From: an uncultured cyanobacterium
Lineage (GTDB): Bacteria; Cyanobacteriota; Cyanobacteriia; Cyanobacteriales; Geitlerinemataceae
Length of the DNA: 15,377 nucleotides
NCBI GenBank assembly: GCA_937121005.1
Contig: CAKZKB010000551.1
Span: forward strand, 1-15,377
Reading direction: 5' to 3'
Part shown: in pieces, positions 1 through 7,185 of the stretch
How positions within the stretch are numbered: the stretch's first letter is position 1
How the letters are laid out: every line of letters begins with the position of its first letter
Notes under the pieces: generated by a model
The model's input: only the letters and a program-made list of their open reading frames with translations
Database searches by the model: none
Told to the model about the DNA's origin: nothing
Position numbers and translations under genes: made by a program

Positions 1-420
1 GGCCAGGCGCGGTTCCAGGCGATCGAGTAAGGCATTGGTGTCGGCCCCGGCGGACTCGAAACACTCGGGGGGCAAGGGATCGGCCGCAAACTGGATGGCT
101 TTCACCTGGCCGTTACCAATGCCAATAATTAGGACTTCTTTTTGCGGATCGTGGTGGTCGGCGACTCCCATCAATTCGCGCAACAGGTTGTCGGCATTGC
201 GGTTGAGGGTTTCGAGGGCCGGGCGATCGCAGACGATAAAATGGGGCTGAGGCTGCATATCGATGCCCAAAAATTTGCCCTCTTCCCCGTCTTCCGTCCA
301 CTGCAAGTGCAGGCCCCAGGACAGGGCAGCCACGTCTTGCAAGTTGTCGCGCACGAAGCGATCGATCTGATAGCGCCAGCGATCGGCTTCGGAGTTAAGG
401 GTCGCAGAGTTGGACATCAT
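1..420 (-). CDS. Small soluble cyanobacterial protein, possibly carboxysome chaperone CcmS (3' end outside window)
   Basis: The minus-strand reading frame is open from two consecutive ATGs (420 and 417) to the window edge, giving 140 visible residues and no stop, so the C-terminus is missing. It starts MMSNSATLNSEADRWRYQ and contains WGLHLQW (about residues 36-42), a GIDMQPQPHF segment and a later IIGIGNGQVKAIQF segment ahead of a proline-rich PLPPECF. There is no signal peptide or membrane span, so it should be cytosolic. The frame carries GCGATCGC sites and good cyanobacterial codon use. It begins 19 nt after the rpoZ stop, so the two genes probably share a transcript. From memory this resembles the roughly 140-residue protein called CcmS, a beta-carboxysome shell assembly chaperone. 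I could not check that, so no symbol is given. That it is a real gene is well supported; the name is tentative. Confidence 0.75.
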   Translation of the reverse strand, partial: MMSNSATLNSEADRWRYQIDRFVRDNLQDVAALSWGLHLQWTEDGEEGKFLGIDMQPQPHFIVCDRPALETLNRNADNLLRELMGVADHHDPQKEVLIIGIGNGQVKAIQFAADPLPPECFESAGADTNALLDRLEPRLA

Positions 421-439
421 AGCAATTTTACCGTGAGAT

Positions 440-673
440 TTAGTCGCTATCGCCGATAATTTCGGGTTGGGTCAGTTCGTCGGACATTTCCACGATCGCC
501 CGGAGAACGGGTTTCATCATCGGATCTTCGTAGGACTCAAAATCCTCGTAGCGGCGGCGTTTGGCCCGGTTGGCCACTTGCACGACGATCCGATAGCGGT
601 TAGAAGCCGCCTCGATCAGATCTTCGGCCCGCCGCATCAGGTGAGTGGTATCGACAGCATTCCGTTTGGACAT
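440..673 (-). CDS. rpoZ: DNA-directed RNA polymerase omega subunit
   Basis: This 77-residue protein is the small omega subunit, which helps assemble and stabilise RNA polymerase by holding beta-prime. The conserved cyanobacterial core is clear: a MRRAEDLI helix (residues 13-20), then NRYRIVVQVANRAKRR (25-40), YEDFE, and the tail MKPVLRAIVEMSDELTQPEI. The frame extends upstream to 763, but those extra 30 residues translate a dispersed-repeat region and match nothing in the family. The ATG at 673 gives the usual length of about 75-80 residues. No clear Shine-Dalgarno sequence precedes it, which is common in cyanobacteria. The gene is followed 19 nt later by the partial gene at 1-420. Identification is confident from the motif block. 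Confidence 0.95.
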   Translation of the reverse strand: MSKRNAVDTTHLMRRAEDLIEAASNRYRIVVQVANRAKRRRYEDFESYEDPMMKPVLRAIVEMSDELTQPEIIGDSD

Positions 674-734
674 AAATACAACGAGAAACGAGCAATAGAC
701 TATAATTCTAACAGATATACTTGGTTTCCCCCTC

Positions 735-850
735 GTAGCGTCCCTCCGGGGCGCTACGCACACTCGGAGGCTCCGCCTCCAGAATACATGAGGCAGAGCC
801 TCTAGAATAGCATTCCCACCGCAGAGCCAGGGAACGAGGGGAACGAGGGG
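735..850. repeat. Cluster of short hairpin repeats and a 9-nt tandem repeat
   Basis: Several small palindromes sit side by side upstream of rpoZ. GTAGCG (735-740) pairs with CGCTAC (752-757). GGAGGC (766-771) pairs with GCCTCC (775-780) around a TCC loop. GAGGC (790-794) pairs with GCCTC (798-802) around AGA. TTCCC (813-817) pairs imperfectly with GGGAA (830-834). A GAACGAGGG unit is then repeated at 832-840 and 841-849. Such clusters recur between genes in many cyanobacterial genomes (established knowledge). Here they lie between the rpoZ start and the 3' end of the cyclase gene. They might act as RNA structure in an rpoZ leader, but no canonical terminator is visible. Confidence 0.7.
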
Positions 851-924
851 ACGGAAGGGGGATCCTTACAATAATATTCGATAATTACCTGAATACTCAG
901 ATCTTAACAGGGATTGACAATAAT

Positions 925-3495
925 CTATTTTGTTAGCATTGTCCGCACGCCATCCCAAGTGTCTGGCGGTGGCGTTTGTAAGTATTGACGCGATCGCTCT
1001 AAATGGAGGTTGACGGCGCGATCGTCGGGACGCAGCAATTGCGCTGCTTCAAAACAGTCGATCGCCTGCTCGAAATCGCGCTGCAAAAAGTCCTGTCTCC
1101 CGATTTCGTAGAGCTTCATAAATTTTAGCATTTCCCGTGACAGAGACGCGGCGCGATCGCCAATCAGTTCGTAGATATTTACGGCTTGCTGTTTGCCTTT
1201 GACGCGAATTTTATCTAACTCGCGTACCCACAGGCGATCGCCGCAAAGATTGTAAGTTTGCTCGCTAATAATAATATCGCAGCCGTATTCTTTTGTCAAG
1301 CTCTCCAAGCGAGCGCTTAAATTGACTCCATCGCCAATCACCGTATAGTCCATGCGCTTTTGAGAGCCAATATTTCCCGATACTACTTCCCCCGATCCGA
1401 TGCCGATGCCAATGCGAATTTCCGGTTGGTTGTCGATGACTCGTTTGCGGTTAAATTCTTCTAAACGGCGGCGCATATCCAATGCCGATCGCACCGCCAT
1501 CCAAGCATGATTTTCCGTTAGCGGTAGCGGCGCGCCGAACACTGCCATCAACGCATCGCCAATAAATTTATCTAACGTTCCTTCGTGGTTGAACACGGCT
1601 TCGACCATGGTTTCAAAATACTGATTGAGAAGCGTCACCACCTCCGACGCGCCTAAATTTTCTGTTAGCGTCGTGTAACCGCGAATATCAGAAAATAAAA
1701 TCGTCACTTCCTTGCGTTCTCCCACCATCAACGCATCTTCTCCCAACGCCATCACCCGTTCGGCGACACCGGGTGTCATGTAGCGATACATGGTGGTTTT
1801 CATGCGCTTTTCGCGACTGATATCTTCGAGAACAACTAAACCGCCGCGCACGCCACCTTCGGGATTTGTGAGGGGAGTTAGGGTTAAATTGAGGCTGCGT
1901 TCGATGGTTTTAACCCGCGCTTCGGGAATCGGAAACGCCCGAACGCGATCGCTTTCGGCGGCTGTTTCTCCCCAGGGTAAGTAATGAGTCGGATCGTCGC
2001 GATCGCGAACTGCAAGAACGCAGTATCCCTCGCTATGACTAGCATTTTCGCAACTCTCGTACAGGGAAACCGTCAAACTTTGTTCGGGAACGTATTGCCG
2101 CGATGCCGTTTCTAACACATCTTGGATGCGCGACTGCAAGCGATCGATGGCGACAATCTCCCAAACAAAACGTCCGGTTAACTGTTGTTCCCAAAGCTGA
2201 ATATTTTCTTTAGCGCGATCGCCTTGCACCGGACAACCGAGTAATGCCAGCGCCGCCTCGTTAATGGTGACGATTCGTCCTTCCATGTCTGTAGAAATCA
2301 CAGCGTCGGAAAGGCTTTGCAAAACATCTTTTTGATATTGCTTTTCTTGGCTGACACTTTGAAACAGTCGGGCATTTTCCAGGGCGATTCCCGACTGAAT
2401 ATTAAAGGCTTTCATGAAAAATTCGTCGGAAGTCGAAAAGCTACCCTTCTTTTTATTAATCAGTTGGGTGACACCAATCAATTCGCCTTCCGAGTTAAAA
2501 ACAGGCATACATAAAATATTGCGAGTCCGATATCCCGTGCGCTTGTCCGTCGAAGGATCGAAACGCGGATCGAGATAGGCATCGGGAATGTTGAGAGGCT
2601 GCCCGGTAGAAGCCACGTACCCGGCAATTCCCTTGTTACTCGGAATGCGAATTTCAATGGTTTCTTTACCGTCAGCAGTCGTTACCTTTGTCCACAATTC
2701 CCCCGTATCTTTTTCTAGGAGAAACAACGTACTGCGATCGGCTTGCAGCAAATCTCTGGCTCGATCCATCACTGCCCGCAATGTCGTTTCTAAGTCCAAA
2801 CTTTGCCCGAGTAATGTTGTCGCTTCTAGCAGTGCGGATACACCTCTTTGATTGCGGGCGGCGGTATAAAACGCCTGACAGCTTTCGAGAATAATGCCGA
2901 TGGAACTCGCAAAAGAATTAAATTCTTGTTCGTCAGTTTCACTGAAGGGAACGCCATTGAGTTTGTCGATGGTTTGTACCACCGCTACCACTTTGTCCGG
3001 GGTTTTGCTACTAAAAATCGGGACGCACATTAAAGAATTCGCCGGGCCGTTAATATTGCGATCGACCTCGCGATCGAATGCCGGATGCGTGCTAGGATGG
3101 TCAGTACGGATCGGTTTGCCCGTTTGGGCGACGCGCCCCAAAATCCCGAAGCGATCGGGAACGCAAATTTCGATGGTTTCTCCGTCGTCTCGCATCACTT
3201 TCGATCGCAGTTGATGCTTGCGATCGTCCGCCAAAAAGACGATCGCCCGTTCCACTTGCAAAATTTGCTCGATTTTAAGGGTGAACCCGTCGAGTAATTC
3301 GTCTAAAATGACCTCGATATCGGCACGATCGATCAGATCGATGGCTCGTAAATATTGTTGGAACTCGGCTGTGATAAAATCGAGCAAGCAAACGAATTCG
3401 GGAACCGCCATGTCCTTGACGCGACGCGCCAACTTTCCCATGCGATCGCGTTCGGTTAACCCGGCTAAAACACTACCCGTTCCAGAAAATGTCAT
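925..3495 (-). CDS. cyaB: Tandem-GAF class III adenylate cyclase (CyaB1/CyaB2 type)
   Basis: This 856-residue soluble enzyme should make cAMP from ATP. Domain order is N-terminal helices (1-50), GAF-A (about 55-205), GAF-B (about 220-378), a PAS-like region (about 385-560), the cyclase domain (about 585-775) and a TPR-like tail (about 795-840). GAF-B has a complete NKFDE-type motif (NKKKGSFSTSDE, 347-358); GAF-A has the DK variant (177-189). Catalytic residues are intact: metal ligands D603 and D647, adenine-selecting K643 and T718, and transition-state N725 and R729. Anabaena CyaB1 is 859 residues with K646 and T721, so the same layout is kept with a constant shift of three, which also supports the ATG at 3495. 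Known relatives bind cAMP in the GAF pair as positive feedback, and the threonine subtype responds to bicarbonate. I infer both properties here. Confidence 0.95.
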   Translation of the reverse strand: MTFSGTGSVLAGLTERDRMGKLARRVKDMAVPEFVCLLDFITAEFQQYLRAIDLIDRADIEVILDELLDGFTLKIEQILQVERAIVFLADDRKHQLRSKVMRDDGETIEICVPDRFGILGRVAQTGKPIRTDHPSTHPAFDREVDRNINGPANSLMCVPIFSSKTPDKVVAVVQTIDKLNGVPFSETDEQEFNSFASSIGIILESCQAFYTAARNQRGVSALLEATTLLGQSLDLETTLRAVMDRARDLLQADRSTLFLLEKDTGELWTKVTTADGKETIEIRIPSNKGIAGYVASTGQPLNIPDAYLDPRFDPSTDKRTGYRTRNILCMPVFNSEGELIGVTQLINKKKGSFSTSDEFFMKAFNIQSGIALENARLFQSVSQEKQYQKDVLQSLSDAVISTDMEGRIVTINEAALALLGCPVQGDRAKENIQLWEQQLTGRFVWEIVAIDRLQSRIQDVLETASRQYVPEQSLTVSLYESCENASHSEGYCVLAVRDRDDPTHYLPWGETAAESDRVRAFPIPEARVKTIERSLNLTLTPLTNPEGGVRGGLVVLEDISREKRMKTTMYRYMTPGVAERVMALGEDALMVGERKEVTILFSDIRGYTTLTENLGASEVVTLLNQYFETMVEAVFNHEGTLDKFIGDALMAVFGAPLPLTENHAWMAVRSALDMRRRLEEFNRKRVIDNQPEIRIGIGIGSGEVVSGNIGSQKRMDYTVIGDGVNLSARLESLTKEYGCDIIISEQTYNLCGDRLWVRELDKIRVKGKQQAVNIYELIGDRAASLSREMLKFMKLYEIGRQDFLQRDFEQAIDCFEAAQLLRPDDRAVNLHLERSRQYLQTPPPDTWDGVRTMLTK

Positions 3496-3573
3496 GTGAA
3501 AAAACGCACCGACGCGATCGCCCTTTGGTAAGGACGATCGGCCGCAATCTACGAGAGAGTGGTAACGTTGGCT

Positions 3574-3696
3574 TTAGTGTGCCGAACCGTTCCCGTGATA
3601 CTTGTCAGTGTCGTAAAAACCGTTGCGAGTCCCGAAAAACAAGCACAGCAGGCCAAATACAGGGGCAACAGCCAGGATCAGGAGTTTAATATCCAT
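3574..3696 (-). CDS. Probable 40-residue single-span membrane protein
   Basis: A short minus-strand frame encodes MDIKLLILAVAPVFGLLC, continues through FFGTRNGFYDTDKYHG and ends NGSAH before TAA. Residues 5-21 form one strongly hydrophobic span. The tail from about residue 23 is polar and rich in G, Y, D and H, which is a typical shape for small thylakoid membrane subunits. It lies alone between the cyclase start (3495) and ychF on the same strand. There is no clear Shine-Dalgarno sequence. I have a sense of similar cyanobacterial mini-proteins ending in YHGNGSAH but cannot name the family. It does not match PsbY, PsbX, PetN or NdhP as I remember them. The composition and the intact polar tail make chance unlikely, but without a homology search this stays a candidate. 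Confidence 0.55.
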   Translation of the reverse strand: MDIKLLILAVAPVFGLLCLFFGTRNGFYDTDKYHGNGSAH

Positions 3697-3776
3697 AAGC
3701 GGACGATCGCGGGTAAGGGTTTACTTTACTTTATCTCGATCCGTGAATTTCAGCAACCCGAGCGAGAGGTAGAGGA

Positions 3777-3807
3777 GGGGGAGAGGGGGAGACAAGGGGA
3801 CAAGGGG
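3777..3807 (+). other. G-rich tract fitting the G-quadruplex pattern
   Basis: Four runs of four or five G (3777-3781, 3785-3789, 3796-3799, 3804-3807) are separated by loops of 3, 6 and 4 nt. This meets the usual G3+N1-7 rule. It lies in a polypurine stretch upstream of the minus-strand mini-gene. A complementary C-rich tract occurs before aroC. Confidence 0.55.
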
Positions 3808-3878
3808 AAGAAAGATAATCAGTAGTGTCCAGTTAAAACCTCATATCAGATTCAGTAGAACAGTTACGGTATTTGTAG

Positions 3879-3945
3879 GGGTGAAGCATTCACCATGCTT
3901 AGTTATCGATAGAATCGCTCATTAACTTATGTGAATGCTTCGCCC
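3879..3945. repeat. Imperfect inverted repeat (possible MITE remnant)
   Basis: The 15-nt arm GGGTGAAGCATTCAC (3879-3893) is matched at 14 of 15 positions by the complement of GTGAATGCTTCGCCC (3931-3945), with 37 nt between them. Inverted repeats with a GAAGCATTC core are common between cyanobacterial genes, from memory. No coding capacity lies inside. Confidence 0.6.
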
Positions 3946-4006
3946 GCCCTGGCGATCGGGTTGTAGCATTGATTAACCGGATTTCATATCATACCTCAAG
4001 TCTGAA

Positions 4007-4034
4007 GTTCTTCGTTGTTCGTTGCTCGTTGTTG
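4007..4034. repeat. Heptanucleotide tandem repeat next to ychF
   Basis: Four consecutive 7-nt units read GTTCTTC, GTTGTTC, GTTGCTC, GTTGTTG, followed by degenerate continuations. This is the style of the short tandemly repeated heptamers (STRR) known from cyanobacteria. It ends about 16 nt from the ychF stop codon. Confidence 0.55.
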
Positions 4035-4050
4035 CGTTGATGCGTTGAAA

Positions 4051-5142
4051 TTATACATTGGATCGGAACAAAATTACATCGCCATCTTGTACCACGTAGT
4101 CTTTTCCTTCACTGCGTAGCAAGCCTTTTTCTTTAGCTGCGTTCATCGATCCCGACTCGACTAAATCTTGATAGGCGATCGTCTCCGCGCGAATAAAACC
4201 GCGTTCAAAATCGCTATGAATTACCCCGGCTGCTTGCGGGGCCAGCATTCCGGCGCGAATCGTCCAGGCCCGACTTTCTTTCGGCCCGGTTGTCAGAAAC
4301 GTCCGCAGTCCTAGCAAGTCATAAGTCGCCCGGATCAGCGATCGCAAACCGCCTTCGGAGACCCCTAACGATTCTAAGAAATCTTGACGTTCGTCTTCGG
4401 GCAATTCGATCAGTTCCGACTCGACTTGCGCCGAAACGATGACAACTTGGGCCGCTTCGTTTTTGGCAATGTTTTTTACTTGTTCGACCCAATCGTTCCC
4501 TTCGGCTAAGTCATCTTCGGAAACATTGGCCGCATAGATAATCGGTTTGGCACTCAACAATTGTAAGTGTACGACGGCTTCGGCTTCCTCTTCCGGGAGT
4601 TCGATTTGGCGTACAGACTTGCCTTCGTTTAAACCAGCAATTAACTTCTCGATCGCGCTAACTTCTACTTGCGCGTCTTTGTTGCTGCGGGCCTGTTTGC
4701 GGGTGCGATCGATCCGCCGTTCGAGTTGTTCTAAATCGGACAACCCCAACTCTAAGTTAATCACTTCGATATCTCGTACCGGATCGACAGAACCGGAAAC
4801 GTGAATGATATCATCGTCGTCAAAACAACGCACCACATGGACGATCGCGTCTACTTCGCGAATGTTAGCGAGAAACTGATTTCCCAACCCTTCTCCTTTA
4901 CTGGCCCCTTTTACCAGTCCAGCGATATCTACAAATTCGATGCGAGTGGGGACGATCTGTTCGGAAGCGGAGATTTTCGCCAAGGCGTTCAGGCGATCGT
5001 CGGGAACCGCCACCACCCCGACGTTGGGTTCGATGGTACAAAAGGGGAAGTTGGCCGCTTGGGCCTTGGCGTTGGCCACGAGGGCGTTAAATAGGGTAGA
5101 CTTGCCAACGTTGGGCAATCCGACGATTCCGGCTTTGAGCAT
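4051..5142 (-). CDS. ychF: Redox-regulated ATPase YchF (Obg-like GTPase family)
   Basis: This 363-residue protein has the standard YchF length. The P-loop GLPNVGKST is at 8-16, the switch segment NFPFCTIEPN at 31-40 and the G3 motif DIAGLVKGASKGEGLGNQF at 72-90. The usual NKxD specificity motif is replaced by NVSE (206-209), the hallmark of this family's preference for ATP. A coiled-coil insert (about 132-160) and a C-terminal TGS domain (about 278-361, ending DGDVILF) complete the fold. Family members bind ribosomes and influence translation and oxidative-stress responses in the cytoplasm. The ATG at 5142 gives the canonical MLKAGIVGLPNVGKS start. It is transcribed away from the DUF4365 operon and appears to be a single-gene unit. 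Confidence 0.97.
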   Translation of the reverse strand: MLKAGIVGLPNVGKSTLFNALVANAKAQAANFPFCTIEPNVGVVAVPDDRLNALAKISASEQIVPTRIEFVDIAGLVKGASKGEGLGNQFLANIREVDAIVHVVRCFDDDDIIHVSGSVDPVRDIEVINLELGLSDLEQLERRIDRTRKQARSNKDAQVEVSAIEKLIAGLNEGKSVRQIELPEEEAEAVVHLQLLSAKPIIYAANVSEDDLAEGNDWVEQVKNIAKNEAAQVVIVSAQVESELIELPEDERQDFLESLGVSEGGLRSLIRATYDLLGLRTFLTTGPKESRAWTIRAGMLAPQAAGVIHSDFERGFIRAETIAYQDLVESGSMNAAKEKGLLRSEGKDYVVQDGDVILFRSNV

Positions 5143-5244
5143 AATAGGGGACGATGGCGCTGTGCTTCCGAGTAATTGTATCTTAGTGTAACGCGCTGCA
5201 AGATGCCAGGGGAAGGCGCACCGGATTCTAACTTCGCGTCGGGG

Positions 5245-5273
5245 TTGCTAACTTTATCCGATTATTGTACAAT
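5245..5273 (+). promoter_or_regulatory. Sigma-70-type promoter for the DUF4365 operon
   Basis: TTGCTA (5245-5250) and TACAAT (5268-5273) are separated by exactly 17 nt in AT-rich DNA and point toward the gene at 5387. The implied leader is about 105 nt. No operator or structured leader was recognised. This is prediction from sequence only. Confidence 0.55.
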
Positions 5274-5386
5274 AAAATAAAACTGTAGCCCGATCCGGAA
5301 GTGTTAACAAATGTGTATGACCGCTAGGCTGGAGACGGGTGAGGGTGTTACGATCTTCAACATTCCAGTAACGTTCTTGTCGCCTC

Positions 5387-5905
5387 ATGGATGAAAACGC
5401 TCGCAAGGAAGAGTTTAGCTATGCCTACATCAAAGCCATTGCTGCGGTTGCCGGTTACACGGTAGATGTAACCAACAGACAGATTGATAATGCTGGCATC
5501 GATATTATCATACGACCCCCAGAAGATGAAGATACGGAAATTAGTAATATGATAGCAGACCCAAGAATCGAGGCTCAAGTGAAGTGTACGGCTGCTGATA
5601 TCGTCAAAGAGAAAGATATACGATTTCCGTTGCCGATAAAAAACTACAATAAGTTAAGAGACCCTAATGTATTAGTTTCTAGAGTATTGATTGTTGTTTT
5701 AGTTCCAAAGGAGGTCGATCGCTGGCTGAGTATTTCCGAAAATGAAACCCTTTTTAAAGGTACAGCTTACTGGATTTCATTGAAAAACAGAGAGAGTGTT
5801 AAAAATTTAACGAGCATCACCATTCCGATCCCTAGAGAAAACATCCTGACGGTTGAAGCACTAAAAGAAGCAATTGCAAAAGTTGCGAGGTTAGAAGAGT
5901 TATGA
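5387..5905 (+). CDS. DUF4365-family protein, PD-(D/E)XK nuclease-like
   Basis: This 172-residue soluble protein fits the DUF4365 pattern. It starts MDENARKEEFSYAYIKAIAA and has GIDIII at 37-42, IEAQVKCT at 61-68, then FPLPIKNYNKLRDPN, a hydrophobic strand LIVVLVP and YWISL. The layout E8/E9, D39, E62-x-Q64-x-K66 matches the acidic residue, then ExK or QxK arrangement of restriction-nuclease-like folds, so DNA or nucleic-acid cleavage is plausible but unproven. Its stop overlaps the next gene's start by 4 nt (ATGA at 5902-5905), so the two are probably translationally coupled. The gene lacks GCGATCGC and is more AT-rich than ychF or aroC, which suggests transfer. DUF4365 proteins are often found in defence-type accessory regions (general knowledge). 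Family assignment is fairly sure; the function is open. Confidence 0.8.
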   Translation: MDENARKEEFSYAYIKAIAAVAGYTVDVTNRQIDNAGIDIIIRPPEDEDTEISNMIADPRIEAQVKCTAADIVKEKDIRFPLPIKNYNKLRDPNVLVSRVLIVVLVPKEVDRWLSISENETLFKGTAYWISLKNRESVKNLTSITIPIPRENILTVEALKEAIAKVARLEEL

Positions 5906-7002
5906 ATGTATCTGAAAGCACACTGCGATCGTTATATGCTACAGAACCTAAAGCCATCGCCGCTTACCTTGATGGCAATGGTTGGGAGAAGCGTGGCGAT
6001 TATAAGGGTTTGGCTTCTATTTGGAGTTTGACAACTTCGGCGCGAGAATTTACTATCCTCTTACCCCATAGTTCTGACTTGACAGGTTACGAAAATCGAC
6101 TTTACGAAATTCTTCTCATTTTGGAGAAAGTGGAAAATCGTCCTGGAAGTGAAATTGTGGAAAGTCTCCGCAGTTCGAGTCAGGTTGCTCGGGAAATGCA
6201 ACGCGAAATCGTCAGTATCAGGCTTCAGTCGCATTACGAAGAGAAGCAGCACGAGATTCCAGCTAAGCATTTAGCTGACATTTTGAAACATACGCAAGAG
6301 GTTTTTGACGCGATCGGCCAAGTTGAAGCGGGTAGAGCTTCTCCATACGGACAAATACAAAGAGAGATAACAGAAAGAACTAAACTTTCTGTTGTCAATA
6401 CGTTTAAGGGATCGTTTGGATTGCGTCTATCTAACGTACCACCTAGCTCGGAGCAACTGAATTGGTTGGAAGAGCCTCTGTTTACACGATCCGCAAAAAA
6501 GTTTTTGAAGTTGCTAAATACTAGCGATTTAAATAAAAGACAAGAACTTGTCGATTTGCTTTTTGCCCTTCAGCAAAGAGCAACTTCTCGCTATCGCAAA
6601 TTGCTTTTGTCTTTAATAGAGGCAGGAAAAAACTTTTCTGTGGAGTGGGCCTCTACCGAACCAGAAAATTGTGGTTCGGCATTGCTTCCCTTTGAAAGTT
6701 TAGCCGATCTTGTCGATCTGATTGAAGAGATAGACACCGAACTTCCAGAGGAGTATGAAGTCATCGGAACTCTTATTTCCGTTGCTGTAGAGTCAGGACA
6801 ATTTACACTCAAAGAAATTGGAGAGCAAAATCGCTACTCTGGAAGAATAAGCGAAGACTTACTCGCTCGATCTCAAGAGGAGTTTGAATTTAAACTTCCT
6901 CGAAAATATTATGCTAGAATACGAGAAGTCAATTCTGTTTCTCCAGCTACAGGAGAGCGAAAAACAGAATACACGCTTTTGGATTTGAGACCCTATCCCT
7001 AA
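5902..7002 (+). CDS. Unrecognised 366-residue partner of the DUF4365 protein
   Basis: The product is soluble, without a signal peptide or membrane span. Residues 17-90 form a compact unit: AYLDGNGWEKRGDYKGLASI, then EFTILLP, a tyrosine, a leucine-rich helix LYEILLILEKVENRPGSEI. Residues 90-150 look helical and charged. Residues about 155-175 contain KLSVVNTFKGSFGLRLSNV, probably a beta unit, followed by a helical part (205-300) and a C-terminal beta-rich segment ending TEYTLLDLRPYP. I do not recognise a named domain. I have a memory of similar N-terminal patterns in bacterial proteins near DUF4365 genes but cannot verify it. The ATGA overlap with the upstream gene and matching AT-rich, HIP1-free composition say the two genes arrived and work together. 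There is no nuclease, ATPase or helicase signature. Confidence 0.85.
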   Translation: MNVSESTLRSLYATEPKAIAAYLDGNGWEKRGDYKGLASIWSLTTSAREFTILLPHSSDLTGYENRLYEILLILEKVENRPGSEIVESLRSSSQVAREMQREIVSIRLQSHYEEKQHEIPAKHLADILKHTQEVFDAIGQVEAGRASPYGQIQREITERTKLSVVNTFKGSFGLRLSNVPPSSEQLNWLEEPLFTRSAKKFLKLLNTSDLNKRQELVDLLFALQQRATSRYRKLLLSLIEAGKNFSVEWASTEPENCGSALLPFESLADLVDLIEEIDTELPEEYEVIGTLISVAVESGQFTLKEIGEQNRYSGRISEDLLARSQEEFEFKLPRKYYARIREVNSVSPATGERKTEYTLLDLRPYP

Positions 7003-7059
7003 CCGCTTCGGGATCTAATCAAACAAGCGATCGATCGCGCAACTAAACTCCGTCCTGAA

Positions 7060-7074
7060 AGAAACCGGGTTTCT
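7060..7074. repeat. Palindrome AGAAACCGGGTTTCT
   Basis: A 15-nt near-perfect palindrome (7-nt arms) sits between the DUF4365 operon and aroC. The same palindrome occurs twice more in this window, at 13492-13506 (opposite orientation) and 13543-13557, so it is a dispersed element. It could form a small hairpin after the 7002 stop but has no adjacent T-run. Confidence 0.65.
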
Positions 7075-7100
7075 TATTTCGATGCTATCTTTCAATTCTA

Positions 7101-7144
7101 CCCCCTCTCCCTTTCTCCCCCTCCCCCTTTCTCCCTTCTCCCCC
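7101..7144. other. Polypyrimidine tract upstream of aroC
   Basis: The plus strand is almost pure C and T, with C-runs at 7101-7105, 7109-7111, 7117-7120, 7123-7127, 7133-7135 and 7140-7144. The minus strand therefore has repeated G-runs able to form a G-quadruplex about 40 nt before the aroC start. It is the mirror of the G-rich tract at 3777-3807. Confidence 0.5.
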
Positions 7145-7185
7145 TCTTCCGCTAGAATATCGGATACACGCATATTCCCCCGCTC

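Larger units (their letters stand above)
3697..4050. other. 354-nt intergenic region with repeats and no larger gene
   Basis: I see no convincing larger protein or RNA gene between the mini-protein start and the ychF stop. The region holds a G-rich tract (about 3771-3810), an inverted repeat (3879-3945), a short direct repeat of TCATATCA (around 3841 and 3984), and a heptanucleotide array next to the ychF 3' end. The stretch AGTAGTGTCCAGTTAAAA near 3821-3838 looks like an insertion-sequence end, but no transposase accompanies it. Confidence 0.6.

Noticed and set aside
674..763. Upstream extension of the rpoZ frame to an ATG at 763
   Set aside because: The extra 30 residues come from the dispersed-repeat region and do not resemble any omega N-terminus; the ATG at 673 gives normal length.
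3821..3980. Possible insertion-sequence remnant beginning AGTGTCCAGTTAAAA
   Set aside because: No transposase fragment and no matching terminal inverted repeat were found; only the internal 15-nt inverted repeat is supported.
5143..5244. Possible RNA gene or riboswitch between ychF and the DUF4365 operon
   Set aside because: No tRNA-like cloverleaf, conserved riboswitch core or terminator hairpin was visible.
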